Shown: in pieces, positions 22,655 to 64,000 of the stretch
Position numbering within the stretch: the first letter of the stretch is position 1
Layout: each line of letters opens with the position of its first letter
From: Diphasiastrum complanatum
Taxonomy: Eukaryota; Streptophyta; Lycopodiopsida; Lycopodiales; Lycopodiaceae
DNA length: 64,000 nucleotides
Reading direction: 5' to 3'
Assembly (NCBI GenBank): GCA_029204225.1
Contig: CM055102.1
Span: 14,644,538-14,708,537 of the forward strand
Notes under the pieces: generated by a model
Seen by the model: the letters and a program-made list of their open reading frames with translations, nothing else
Told to the model about the DNA's origin: nothing
The model's database searches: none
Program-made: the position numbers and the translations under genes

Positions 22655-24568
22655 TTGGGTCCAGATTTGGTACCATCTTCTATTGCTGGAGATAAGGGGC
22701 AGCAATCAACCAGTTTCGACCTGCCCAACACCTCATCAAGTTTAGAGCCTAATGTTCATCAAGAACCGCCCGTTGTTGCTCAAAATCAGCCTGTAGGAAC
22801 TGTTGGACAGCAAGGACCAGTTTTGGAAGATCTTGGACAACTAAGTGCGATGTCGGAGGATCTTGGACAACAAATTGTAAGAAGAGACATGGCTGTTGGA
22901 CAGCCCAAAACAGTCCCACGATGGCTGTTGTCGACTTTGCGAGACAGCAAAGTAAGTTCATTTTATGATGGAAAGACACGTGCCTCTACAAAATCAGTGG
23001 ACTATGCTGATTTTTCAGATTTTGCTCTTACATCTCATGGAGATGTTGCAGAAGAACCTGTTTTCTATGAGCAGGCCAAGGGAGTAAAATGTTGGGAGGA
23101 TGCGATGCAAGATGAGTATGACTCACTTATGAAGAACCAGATTTGGGTTCTTGTTGATCTTCCTCATGGGAAGAAGGCAATTGGTTTTAAATGGGTATAC
23201 AAAATCAAGTATAAGGCAGATGGTACCATCGAAAGGTACAAGGCAAGGCTCGTTGCCAAAGGCTATGCTCAGCAAAAGGGGATTGATTATGAGGAGACTT
23301 TTTCTCCTACTGCTCGGATGACTACCGTGAGGGTAGTAACCTCTTTGGCTGCCCACTTTGGTTGGCGTTTGCGGCAACTTGACATAAAGACAACATTCCT
23401 CAATGGTGATCTCAATGAGGAAGTGTACCTTCAACAACCTGCTGGTTTTTTGGTTGAAGGCCAAGAAGATAAAGTTTGTCTTTTCAAGAAGGCACTCTAT
23501 GGACTGAAGCTAGCTCCGAGGATGTGGTATCAAAAGATACATGCCTACTTTTGTGATCGTGGGTTTACTAATAGTCCTAGCGGTTATATCATCATTATTT
23601 TGCTTTATGTTAATGATATTATTATTACGGGAAGTAATGAGCTGCAGATTGATGCCGTAATACTTGACCTTGGTATAGTTTTTGAAACCTCAGATTTAGG
23701 CCTATTGCACTTTTATCTTGGTCTTGAATTTGTACAAGAAGGGGCTGGAATTTTCATCTCTCAAGAACGCTACATTGGGCAGATTTTGAAGCGGTTCAAG
23801 ATGGAAGATTGCAAGCCGGTTGCTACACCTATGGAGACAGGTCTGAAATTAAGTAGTCAAGGTGATGGTGAATCATTTGACACTACTTTATATTGTCAAG
23901 CTATTGGCTGTCTCATTTACCTATGTGATTCAAGACCGGACATTTCTTATAGTGTCTCACTCATGAGTCAATTCATGCATGCCCCGATGACATCACATTG
24001 GAAAGCATTGAAGAGGATCTTTCAATATCTTCAAGGAACAAGAAGTCATGGACTGGTTTTTCCTGCTTGTGATGATGCATGTTTGGTTAGTTTTAGTGAC
24101 TCGGATTGGGGTGGAGATCAAGACACTAGACGCTCTACCAGTGGACATTGCTTTTTCTATGGAAATTTTGCAATTTTGTGATCAAGTAAAAAGCAGCCCA
24201 CTGTTGCTACTTCTTCTAGTGAGGCAGAATATAGAGCGATATTTTCATCCACAACAGAGTGTTTATGGCTGAGAAGACTACTTGTTGACATGAAGTTTGG
24301 CGAGCCCTCAGCCACTCTTATCTTGAGTGATAGTCAAAGTGCTATTGCCATTGCACAGCCATTGCACAGAATCCTGTTTTTCATGCGAGGACGAAGCACA
24401 TCGATATCCATTATCACTTTGTTCGGGAGAGACTTCATGATTTTACTTGAATATTGTCCTACAGAGGATAATATTGCGGACCTCTTCACTAAGGCGTTGC
24501 CTAGAGTCATATTTGAAGCTTTATGCAAAGCTTCAAATTTGATACTACGTGTTGGTTTTGTTACATAG
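22655..24568 (+). pseudogene. Copia RT-RNase H remnant
   Basis: RT starts at WEDAMQDEYDSL and runs through KWVYKIKYKADG, RLVAKGYAQQKGIDY, TFSPTARMTTVR and LDIKTTFLNG. The catalytic box reads LLYVNDIIITG: the first Asp is Asn (AAT at 23612-23614), and a block before it is deleted. RNase H follows (SDSDWGGDQDTRRSTSG). TGA at 24179-24181 replaces Trp. An 11-bp tandem duplication at 24348-24369 shifts the frame in the last part (HARTKHIDIHYHF is readable in the next frame). Gag, protease and integrase are absent. Confidence 0.88.
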
Positions 24569-24605
24569 TGAAGATTTCAATTTTTGCATTGTCATTTAAG
24601 GAGGG

Positions 24606-24946
24606 TGTTAGAAATAAATGACTATGCTAAAGTTAATCCATAAGTTACTTTGACCCAAAAGGTCGAGATTTGTGTAACCATGGGTATTTAGTTATTTAGG
24701 CCATCTTAAGTTTGTCTTAAGTTCAGTTGGACCCAATTTTGGTCATGTACTGACTCGTGGGTCCTTAGGGGTATAATTTTGTTTAGGGGCCCTATCTTGA
24801 CTTTTGGGGGTGCCCTATATCTAGTAAGTGGTTAACCTTAGGGTTTGGTGGCATTTGGTCACATCCAGGTAGAGTACTTAGATGCTCATTGTGTATTCCA
24901 TTTTTACAGTTTGGCTAAGCATTGCTCTCCATTGCTCTTGTTGCTG

Positions 24947-24984
<38 letters not shown>

Positions 24985-25072
24985 GAGTTGGGCGCCCAGC
25001 CTCTTCTCTCTTGTTTTCTGTGGAGATTGATTGATAACTAGGTCTTGGTGACTTGACTCTTGCTTTCCTACA
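24606..25072 (+). repeat. Copia 3' LTR
   Basis: 467 bp, TGTTAGAAAT...TTTCCTACA, preceded by AAGGAGGG. Contains a (CT)n run at about 24951-24981. Confidence 0.88.
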
Positions 25073-26620
25073 AGATCTACTCTGATGATGGAACTTCCAT
25101 CTGAGTTGCACCTCCAGGGTAGAAGAAGGCCCAAAAACAGAGATTGATACTCCATAGGAGACAACATATGGTTCTAAACGAAGAGCCTCTCCCTGATCTT
25201 ATTATCGGTCGGATCATCACAGATGCATGGCCAATACCCTCCTAAGATAGTAAGATGATAAGGGCCTCATCAATACATGATTAGCAATGCTTATGTACAT
25301 ACATTCTTTGTATAGAGATTTGTCTCCATTGATATCCTACTTTGCTTCCACTAGTACACGAATGTTTCTGCTTCTAGTTCACCTTGAATTCTGACACCCA
25401 TCCCCTAAGAATGCGTTCCCCACGTTCCCACCTACTAGGCATTCCCGGGAACGCGTTCCCAGGTGGGAATGTTCCCATAGCAGCGGGAACACGTTCCCAA
25501 GCACGTTCCCAGGGGTGGGAATGTGTTCCCAAGTAGCAAAAGCAAAATTTTCTAATAAAACCTGCTTTTTTTGAAGCTTCTCAGTTTTTTGTTGACTGTT
25601 ACCCATAAAAGGGTTCATATGCCCATATAAAAACCCATCGAAAGTATCAAGATACTCATTTTTGAGAAATAAGGCCAGTTCCATTCCTACACTTTGTCGA
25701 TTTTCTTGGGCACTATTTCAAACGTATATTTAATGTGGTGGCGTTCCACATTCCCAAGTTCTCGAAAACGTTCCCGTTCCCAGGGGTCACATTCCCATTT
25801 CGTTCCTGTTCCCTGGCAACTATGACTGATAGTGAGATGATAGAGGAAAATATAGAACACTCAAATAGACAATTGGTTGGCCACAATTTATGATGGCTGA
25901 TATAGCAACGATTGATCCCATTATGCTTTTTTCAAGTTATCAAGAGACTCAATCAAGCAAATGATCAAGGAGGTTTGAAGTGACAATTTTGGTTTCAACC
26001 ATAAGTGGGAAACAAGTTGTAAGGATTTGTAGTGTCAATAAAATCAACAACAAAGTTCCTACCTTGGAGCTTATCCTAGCTATATGTCCAAAACATATAG
26101 GGCAACTAACTCAAATTTTGAGCTAATAGATGATAGTAAGTTTTATGCTTGATGACATACAAGAGTAGTATGTAGGTTCTCATCCTTTGCAATCAAGTCT
26201 AGCTTCTCTAGGCAATTACTTGTACATGGGAAAGGAGATAATGACCTAGAGGCTATGTGATTGCTTAGAAGTGCACATTGTTCCCCAACAAAGAAGGTCA
26301 AAGGTCAAAGGTCGTGCAACAAAAAAATAGTGCTTTTTTCAACATGCAACCAAACAGAGCATAGATCATCGAATCCCATTTCAAAACAAACATGTATAAC
26401 CAAAAGCAGGACTATGTATAGTTTTGTAGTTCTCATAGTAAATATTTTCATCTATTTATGTTTGAAATTATGTTTGCCAATTCACCTTAGACTTGAACAT
26501 GGATTTTCATTCCTCGTTCTTGCACTTTTCTCTTGGAATGAAAGGATTGATTTGGCAGTTAGCTTCAATTGCTAATCTGCCTAGCATGCTTATAACATAT
26601 CTCTGATATTTTGCTTGCAG
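25073..26620. other. Non-coding stretch before the first recognised peptidase exon
   Basis: No convincing gene. It holds the GTTCCC-repeat element (about 25390-25824); the rest is AT-rich sequence without recognisable motifs. I searched for the upstream peptidase exon here and did not find one. Confidence 0.5.
25390..25824. mobile_element. Possible non-autonomous hAT-type element with GTTCCC repeats
   Basis: Many copies of GTTCCC and GGGAAC in both orientations cluster at 25415-25530 and 25745-25812. The right end, read inward, is CATAGTTGCCAGGGAAC, like the ends of the hAT elements at 28143-32125 and 44563-44975. The left border and target duplication could not be placed. Confidence 0.4.
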
Positions 26621-58176
<31,556 letters not shown>

Positions 58177-58588
58177 AAATTGGGCCTTTGGTTCAGAAAG
58201 ATATAAAATTCAAATGCATGACGATCTTACCTTAACTTGGTGAGTCACAATGAAAGTGTAATATATTAAAATTCAATGCTTTTATGACATACATAATCTA
58301 GAGGCATTATGTAACATATTAGCATCAAAAATTCAGGCAATTGTGCAAAAAACCAGTGCACCAAATGTTGGCTACAGCATAAATTGACAAATTCTACAAT
58401 TATGGCGCTCTCGAGATTTTATGCCAGGAGTACCCATTAGGCTAAGAAGGCGAATATCTTTTGGTACTAATTGTCTTGGTCACTTTATTGAGTGGAGCTG
58501 CATGCTTAGTGATGCCAAGATTGTCCATTTGAATTAAGAATGTCAAAAATTTGTTCTCATGCTGATTGTGTTGGTCACTCTATAAAGT

Positions 58589-58672
58589 TCTTCTTGGTTT
58601 CCAAGGGGAGGCTCGAACTTGGGACCAGAGAAACTTTGGATGCCAAGCTAACCAACGCAGCCTACTCCGTTA
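58589..58672 (-). repeat. tRNA-like retroposon (SINE-type), 84 bp, with 16-bp target duplication
   Basis: GGTCACTCTATAAAGT is repeated exactly at 58573-58588 and 58673-58688. The 84-bp body on the - strand holds GTAGGCTGCGTTGGTTAGC (A-box-like) and AAGTTCGAGCCTCCCC (B-box-like). The length and exact duplication fit LINE-assisted retroposition of a tRNA-like RNA. Related units are at 33578-33773. Confidence 0.7.
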
Positions 58673-58688
58673 GGTCACTCTATAAAGT

Positions 58689-59539
58689 GGAACAAGAATC
58701 CAAGAGTTTTCTTCTTCCTTTCTTTCCAAGGCAACTGAATACTAACTCATCTTGTTCACACTAACAGTTCGGAAATTTATTGTAGTGACTTGAAAAAACT
58801 GAATTGGTTACTGAATTTGCAGAAAGTGAATACAAGAGTTTTTGGAATGTTTTCCATTTTAAGAAAAAGCTATCAAGATCTCATGAGCAGACAAGATCCT
58901 TTGTAGCTCTATAGTCGGGTTTCTTAAAGATCGCACTCAGTTCAAAAAGCAACTCATGTAAAAAAGAGGATTGGTCATGAACACACATCACACATATGGC
59001 ATCACATCAAGAACAATTGACTGAATTTAGTAATCTCCAACTAAGAACATTACCAAAAGTAGATCTCCTATGAAGAACTGCAATAGAGCCTCTTAAAGAG
59101 GAGTTAAGAAATCAAACCATTCGATTAAATGAGGATCTCCTGCAAGCTACTACTTACATGCTATTTTGAAGCCCTTCCCTGTATAAGGGGCCCAAAAATT
59201 CATAAATGGAGCAATTTAACAAAGGCAATGACCTTACAACCAATAGACTAGGCACCCAGTACATGTCATCCCTATAATAAATGTTCTTAACTCTTCCCTA
59301 CTTCAAAAAAATTTGAGGGCAATGTGGGCACATAGAAGATGCTAATATATTGAAATAAATGTTTCGGCCCTCAATGTGGACATATAACAAAAGGTTGACA
59401 TTGGTGAATGCCATGAAACTAGTGACCTCTAAAAGGCTACAAGACTAGTGTTGACTGTGTGGTGGTTGCAAACACTTGAACATCATGATCCTAAAGATGG
59501 GTGATAAAAACATCAATACGATCCCATTTCGCAATTGAC
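58689..59539. other. Intergenic stretch
   Basis: No gene recognised downstream of the peptidase; AT-rich. Confidence 0.5.
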
Positions 59540-60250
59540 CTATGAGAGCTACACATATTCCTAGTCATGTAGGTAATTGTCACGGATTTATCAAGGACTG
59601 TGCTACTCTTGTGGCTCCTCTCACCCAATCATTGAATAAAGATGCACCATATGAATGGACTAATGAGCAAGAACATGGCTTTGAAGTCTTGAAAACCCAA
59701 TTGATATACACACCTTTGTTATGCCCACCTAAATGGGACTCGTTGCATACTTTTGTAGGTACTTAAGCCTTTGCCTTAGCCATAAAGATGAAACCAAGAT
59801 AGATTACCCAAAATACTTGCAAGAAGACAATTATCTATCTCAAGTTGAATCACTATCGTTGAGCGTGACGCCTTGGGAATGATATAATCAATAATAAAAC
59901 ATGTCCATTATTTATTTGGCTATTCCTTTGTGTTTCAGGTCCATTATTGTGCTCTAGATACCTTGTGAATAAGCTTGATTTATTCGATAGAATAGCCAGA
60001 TGGATTTTATTGCTCCAAGAGTTTGACTACTAGGCTAAGGCTAGGAGGGACAACATCATGCCAATCCAGATTTGCTATTCCATTTGAAAGGATCTAAGCA
60101 ATTAACTCCTTTGGATGACTCCTTGTTTGATGAAGCAGTAATGATTGTTGAATAGCTTGTATCTCGACGTATCAAGTAATTGTTAATCCAAGAATATCCT
60201 ACCTGTCTAAGCCTAGAAGAAAGCACAATGTTTCAATACAAAATTGCTCC
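59540..60250 (+). pseudogene. Gypsy RT/RNase H remnant
   Basis: GFIKDCATLVAPLTQSLNKD and APYEWTNEQEHGFEVLKTQ (59570-59700) are the end of gypsy RT. Further pieces near 59990-60110 (LLLQEFDY in a shifted frame, FHLKGSKQLTPLDDSLFDEA) come from RNase H and the spacer after it. Many frameshifts. Its last part is included in the tandem duplication that follows. Confidence 0.7.
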
Positions 60251-61912
60251 TTATGCCATAGTTGATGATGCACTTTACAAGTTAGAAGGTAGTGAAGAGT
60301 TACAAAGATGCTCATATCGGAAAAATGATGAGTAAAAAAAGATCTGTTTTCTCTGTGCATATCAAATTCAAACTTAGAATAAATTTTGAGCTCGACTTGA
60401 TCCGAACTTTGAAATTATAAGGATCTATATGATTGATTTCACATATATACATGAATTCATTAATGCGCTCGAAAGGGATCAATAAGAGCATACCATAAGC
60501 ATTCATTCAACATTCACATTCAGACATACAAATTCAATCTATGAATCATCAATCTCAGAAAACAAACGTATTTTCAACTTTTGACTGATAGTACCAATTT
60601 TGGAGATTTGATTGTCTATTTAGGGTGCATCGGTTGTGGGACGACAAGGATCCTGTATGAGGTTCTTTGTAGCAATTTTGGTTTTTACTTTGTAGGATTC
60701 TCAAATGGAAATGATGGATTGAATGATTTGCTCACAATTGTTTCTGCATTGGATCACAAACAGCCTGCGTCAGAACTGCTAGACAGAGACCGAGCTATAG
60801 AAGCGACCACTGCAACATTGTTGAGCAGATTCTTCTTATTAGAGAAATGCCTTGAACTTGTAGAAGATTTTGCACTCTACGACCGACTGATAATGCTAAC
60901 ATTGTTTAGACAATTTTCCATGATTGATTATTTTGATGCAATTACACACTCACTTAACCTTGAGCAATCATCTTCCATTGACCTTATGCCAATGCAGATT
61001 TGCTATTCCATTTGAAAGGATCTAAGCAATTGACTCCTTTGGATGACTCCTTGTTTAATGAAGCAGTAATGATTGTTGAATAGCTTGTATCTCGATGTAT
61101 CAAGTAATTGTTAATCCAAGAATACCCTACCTGTTTAAGCCTAGAAGAAAGCACAATGTTTCAATACAAAATTGCTCCTTATGCCATAGTTGATGATGTA
61201 CTTTACAAGTTAGAAAGTAGTGAAGAGTTACAAAGATACTCATGTTGGAAAAATGATGAGTAAAAAAAGATCTGCTTTCTCTGTGCATATCAAATTCAAA
61301 CTTAGAATAAATTTTGAGCTCGACTTGATCCAAACTTTGAAATTGTAAAAATCTATATGATTGATTTCACACATATACATAAATTCATTAATACGCACGG
61401 AAGGGATCAATAAGAACATACCATAAGCATTCATTCAACATTCACATTCAGACATACAAATTCAATCTATTAATCATCAATCTCAGAAAACAAACGTATT
61501 TTCAACTTTTGACTGATAGTACCGGTTTTGGGAATTTGATTGTCTATTTAGGGTGCATCGGTTGTGGGACGACAAGGATCCTGTATGAGGTTCTTTGTAG
61601 CAATTTTGGTTTTTACTTTGTAAGATCCTCAAATAGAAATGATGGATCGAATGATTTGCTCACAATTGTTTCTGCATTGGATCACCAACAGCCTGCGTCA
61701 AAACTGCTAGACAGAGACCGAGCTATAGAAGCAACCACTGCAACATTGTTGAGCAGATTCTTCTTATTAAAGAAATGCCTTGAACTTGTAGAAGATTTTG
61801 CACCCTACGACCGACTGATAATGCTAACATTCTTTAGACAATTTTTCATGATTGATTATTTTGATACAATTACTCACTCACTTAACCTTGAGCAATCATC
61901 TTCCATTGACCT
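60056..61912 (+). repeat. Tandem duplication, two 928-bp units
   Basis: Unit 1 about 60056-60983, unit 2 about 60984-61912. The same landmarks recur 928 bp apart (for example GATTTGCTATTCC at 60069 and 60997; coding starts 60581 and 61509). Differences are few substitutions, so the duplication is fairly recent. Each unit joins a gypsy remnant to the P-loop-like coding segment. Confidence 0.88.
60581..61015 (+). CDS. P-loop-NTPase-like protein fragment, copy 1
   Basis: 144 codons open. LGCIGCGTTRILYEVLCSNF followed by GFYFVGFSNGN resembles a Walker A P-loop with the following helix as in Crinkler/RHS-type NTPase proteins, but the essential Lys is Thr (G-C-G-T-T). The later part (LLSRFFLLEKCLELVEDF, LYDRLIMLTLFRQF) is helical. 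No start or end of a full gene is visible, and the last residues come from the next repeat unit. Function is not claimed. Confidence 0.4.
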   Translation: MTDSTNFGDLIVYLGCIGCGTTRILYEVLCSNFGFYFVGFSNGNDGLNDLLTIVSALDHKQPASELLDRDRAIEATTATLLSRFFLLEKCLELVEDFALYDRLIMLTLFRQFSMIDYFDAITHSLNLEQSSSIDLMPMQICYSI

Positions 61913-61922
61913 TACCCACTAA
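61509..61922 (+). CDS. P-loop-NTPase-like protein fragment, copy 2
   Basis: 137 codons, nearly identical to the copy 928 bp upstream; the same GCGTTR motif. It diverges only at the last residues, where the repeat unit ends (LEQSSSIDLTH). Confidence 0.4.
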   Translation: MTDSTGFGNLIVYLGCIGCGTTRILYEVLCSNFGFYFVRSSNRNDGSNDLLTIVSALDHQQPASKLLDRDRAIEATTATLLSRFFLLKKCLELVEDFAPYDRLIMLTFFRQFFMIDYFDTITHSLNLEQSSSIDLTH

Positions 61923-62048
61923 CTTGAAAATAACTCACTTAACCTTGAGCAATCATCTTCCATTGTTCTCTTAAAGCTAAATTCTTCAATAACAACCTCA
62001 ACTAATTTGGTTTGATCATTCTCCCTCATGAGTCTTCCAAGGCCCGCT

Positions 62049-62490
62049 TCAACTAGTGCTAATGCCGCAAAAGACATACACTTTGTTGCCATATAAATAA
62101 CACAACATCAATAAAATGCTCGTAATTGCATCAAAATAATCAATCATGAAGAATTGTCTAAAAAGTGTTTGCATTATCAGTCGGTCGCAAGGTGTAAAAT
62201 CTTTTACAAGTTCAAGGCATTTCTCTAATAGGAAGAATCTGCTCAATAATGTTGCAGTGGTTGCTTCTATAGCTTGGTCTCTGTCTAGCAGTTCCGACGC
62301 AGGCTATTGGTGATCCAATGCAAAAACAATTGTGAGCAAATCATTCGATCCCTCATCTCCATTTGAAGATCCTACAAAGTAAAAATCAAAATTGCTACAA
62401 AGAACCTTATATAGGATCCTTGTCGTCCCACAACCGATGCATCTTAAATAGACAATCAAATCCCCAAAACCGGTACCATCAGTCAAAAGT
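62049..62490 (-). pseudogene. P-loop-like fragment, inverted copy 3
   Basis: The - strand reads MTDGTGFGDLIVYLRC, GCGTTRILYKVLCSNF (62486-62304) and, after a frame change, RFFLLEKCLELVKDF (62246-62180). It lacks the flanking parts of the other units. The inverted orientation excludes simple slippage for this copy. Confidence 0.5.
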
Positions 62491-62624
62491 TGAAGGATTT
62501 CATCGGCTCTTGAAATGCGTTATTCCGGCAGTCCATGCCATAATAGCAATGGCCTTGTTTGAGAGCAGGCGATAGGTATCTTGCATTGGCCATACATCTT
62601 ATGTTAACATAAGAAAGGCCTCTT

Positions 62625-63477
62625 CTACAAGATATCTTTTACGTCATCTTCACAAGATTCCCAAAATGATCGCAAGGTTTTGCCAACGCCCTCTGCATTA
62701 AAAAAATCAAACGAAGACATTTGTCAATATATATTGGGATGTCTGATTTAGTGAAAACAGTTGTCTCCTAAACTCCAAAATATCAAGACATTCAAAAGCT
62801 TCCATGATTACAACTGAGCTCCAAAGCCTAGATCACACATATTCACACCAAGTAGTACAGGAGGCGTTCAAGGTCTTTGAAATAGATAGTTGTACTTAAA
62901 CTTGTGAAGAGGAGTCCAATCTTACGTGGCTTTTTTGATGGCCCCTCAAGGGCTGCAAAAGGAAAGCGCAATAATCATGTTCGCACAAGCTAAAATTCCT
63001 AGTAACCAAAACAGGTAGTTTCCATACAGAAACAAAAATTGTATGGAACTTCCATGTAACCAAGAATGCAGCATTCAGTCTTTAACTGCAATGGCCTAGC
63101 TCATGTGAGCCTTCTTAAACCCTAGGTTAATCAACGAGAAATGGACGCTTGTGACACAAACTAGAGCTATTTCATGCAAAAAAACATTGTACCATCAGAA
63201 ATAGATGCATGCATGCTTTAGCCTGATTGATGCTATATTAACTTGTGCTTGCTTCACTAAAAACAAAACATGAAAATGTGCAAAACACACCTCCAGCCTG
63301 GGGTGGAGGTCTGATGAGGAGGCCGTGGAGAGTAACTTCCACTGTTGCATCATCATCATCGTAAAGAATAAACCGATCCTGTTCAGATTTCTCCAGCAAC
63401 TTCAACTTGATCTCAGCTCTCTTGGTGAAGTCCTTAACAAGCTCCTTCAACTTGCACCATCATTCCATGCTTGCCAT
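62625..63477 (-). CDS. Unrecognised small plant gene, three exons
   Basis: - strand exons 63477-63291, 62952-62926 (27 nt) and 62692-62625 join in phase. Junctions: donor GGAG|gtgtgt, acceptor ttttgcag, donor CCAC|gtaaga, acceptor aatgcag; TAG stop at 62627-62625. The product has FTKRAEIKLKLLEKSEQDRF, LYDDDDATVEVTLHGLLIRP and a C terminus GKTLRSFWESCEDDVKDIL. From ATG 63477 it would be 93 residues, but codon 6 is TGA (63462-63460). Either the true first exon lies further right, or this copy carries a nonsense change. I do not recognise the family. Acidic, charged, no membrane segment. It converges on the peptidase gene. Confidence 0.5.
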
Positions 63478-64000
63478 TGCCGCTCAAAATGCGAAACATC
63501 AGTTTTGTCTCTATTCTTGTATGGTGACAATCACAATCTTATATGTAGCAGACAGTGGATCACCGAGAATCTAACCTCAATGTGCGAGCCCAACTCAAGC
63601 CCAAGAGTAGAATATTTTCTTCGCATTATGCAACATCTTCACGCATTCTTGTTTAAAAGCTTGTTCATGTGGATGACGCCAATATAGTGAGTGAGGAGAA
63701 AGCTTTTGACAATCATGAACGCGGCACCGCACTATGCACACTACCTTTTTGCAAAATGAAGTCTGTAGAACTCAGAAAACTCATACACTTTTGGCTTCCT
63801 GAATTCGAATTGGTAAGTTCAATCGTTCAAATTCTCTCGAGGCTCGAAGCCACTCGCCATTCTCTCGTCATCTCCTTTTGTATTATCATCTTGCCTCCCG
63901 CATGTGTCGTCTGCGTCAGCGTGTCTTGAAGCTTCTCAGAGCAACTTCTTGGTACATCTCACTTTTCCTTCCTTCTACAACCTTTTTTTTTTCATGGCCA
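63478..64000. other. Right-end stretch
   Basis: Upstream side of the small - strand gene. No supported exon; T-rich near the end (63985-63994). Confidence 0.4.

Larger units (their letters stand above)
15300..25072 (+). mobile_element. Ty1/copia element, internally deleted and hosting a gypsy
   Basis: 5' LTR 15300-15726 plus 22182-22186, primer site at 22187, rearranged internal region, RT-RNase H, purine tract and 3' LTR 24606-25072. Gag, protease and integrase are missing. The gypsy 15727-22176 sits inside the 5' LTR. The first 17 bases of the 5' LTR are absent compared with the 3' LTR, so the left border was altered after insertion. Confidence 0.88.

Noticed and set aside
25073-26620. Missing upstream peptidase exon
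   Set aside because: I looked for a phase-0 donor preceded by the family's conserved block before LRAIPGL and found none here.

Overview
The window looks like nuclear DNA of a seed plant with a large, repeat-rich genome. A gymnosperm is my best guess, because a host gene has introns of 9 and 15.7 kb filled with nested transposons; large-genome angiosperms remain possible. Two cellular genes are supported. The first is the C-terminal part of a plastid M48-family metallopeptidase (PGM48-like, + strand), with seven exons between 26621 and 58176. Every exon has GT/AG borders and all phases agree. The second is a short unrecognised gene on the - strand (exons 63477-63291, 62952-62926, 62692-62625) that lies tail-to-tail with it. 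Nearly everything else is transposon-derived.

Left part, 1-25072. A - strand Ty3/gypsy element (1-5496) enters the window with an unbroken pol frame of 3.6 kb. It sits in an older - strand gypsy (5497-5579 and 7922-11744), which is also split by a deleted copia element (5580-7921, target duplication GCATT). From 13802 to 15302 lie two LTRs of a copia family in opposite orientation and a copia RT fragment. From 15300 to 25072 a + strand copia remnant carries a complete chromodomain gypsy (15727-22176) inserted five bases before the end of its 5' LTR, with target duplication CTTTC.

Middle part, 26679-51396, consists of two introns of the peptidase gene. The first holds a decayed - strand gypsy interrupted by a hAT element (28143-32125, 8-bp target duplication), itself interrupted by a + strand LINE. 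The second holds LINE pieces, two copies of the AGTTA-ended gypsy LTR, a duplicated coding repeat that may be Penelope-like (39000-43545), a 413-bp hAT-type MITE, a decayed relative of the chromodomain gypsy, and a 5'-truncated LINE with an intact YADD box.

Right part, 51397-64000. Five peptidase exons are interrupted by another gypsy remnant and microsatellites. Beyond the gene come an 84-bp tRNA-like retroposon with a 16-bp target duplication, a 928-bp tandem duplication coding a P-loop-like protein with a third inverted copy, and the small - strand gene. The most unusual items are the possible Penelope-like repeat, the tandem P-loop repeat, the hAT family sharing CATAGTTGC-type ends with different subterminal repeats, and the non-canonical AGTTA...TAACT LTR ends.
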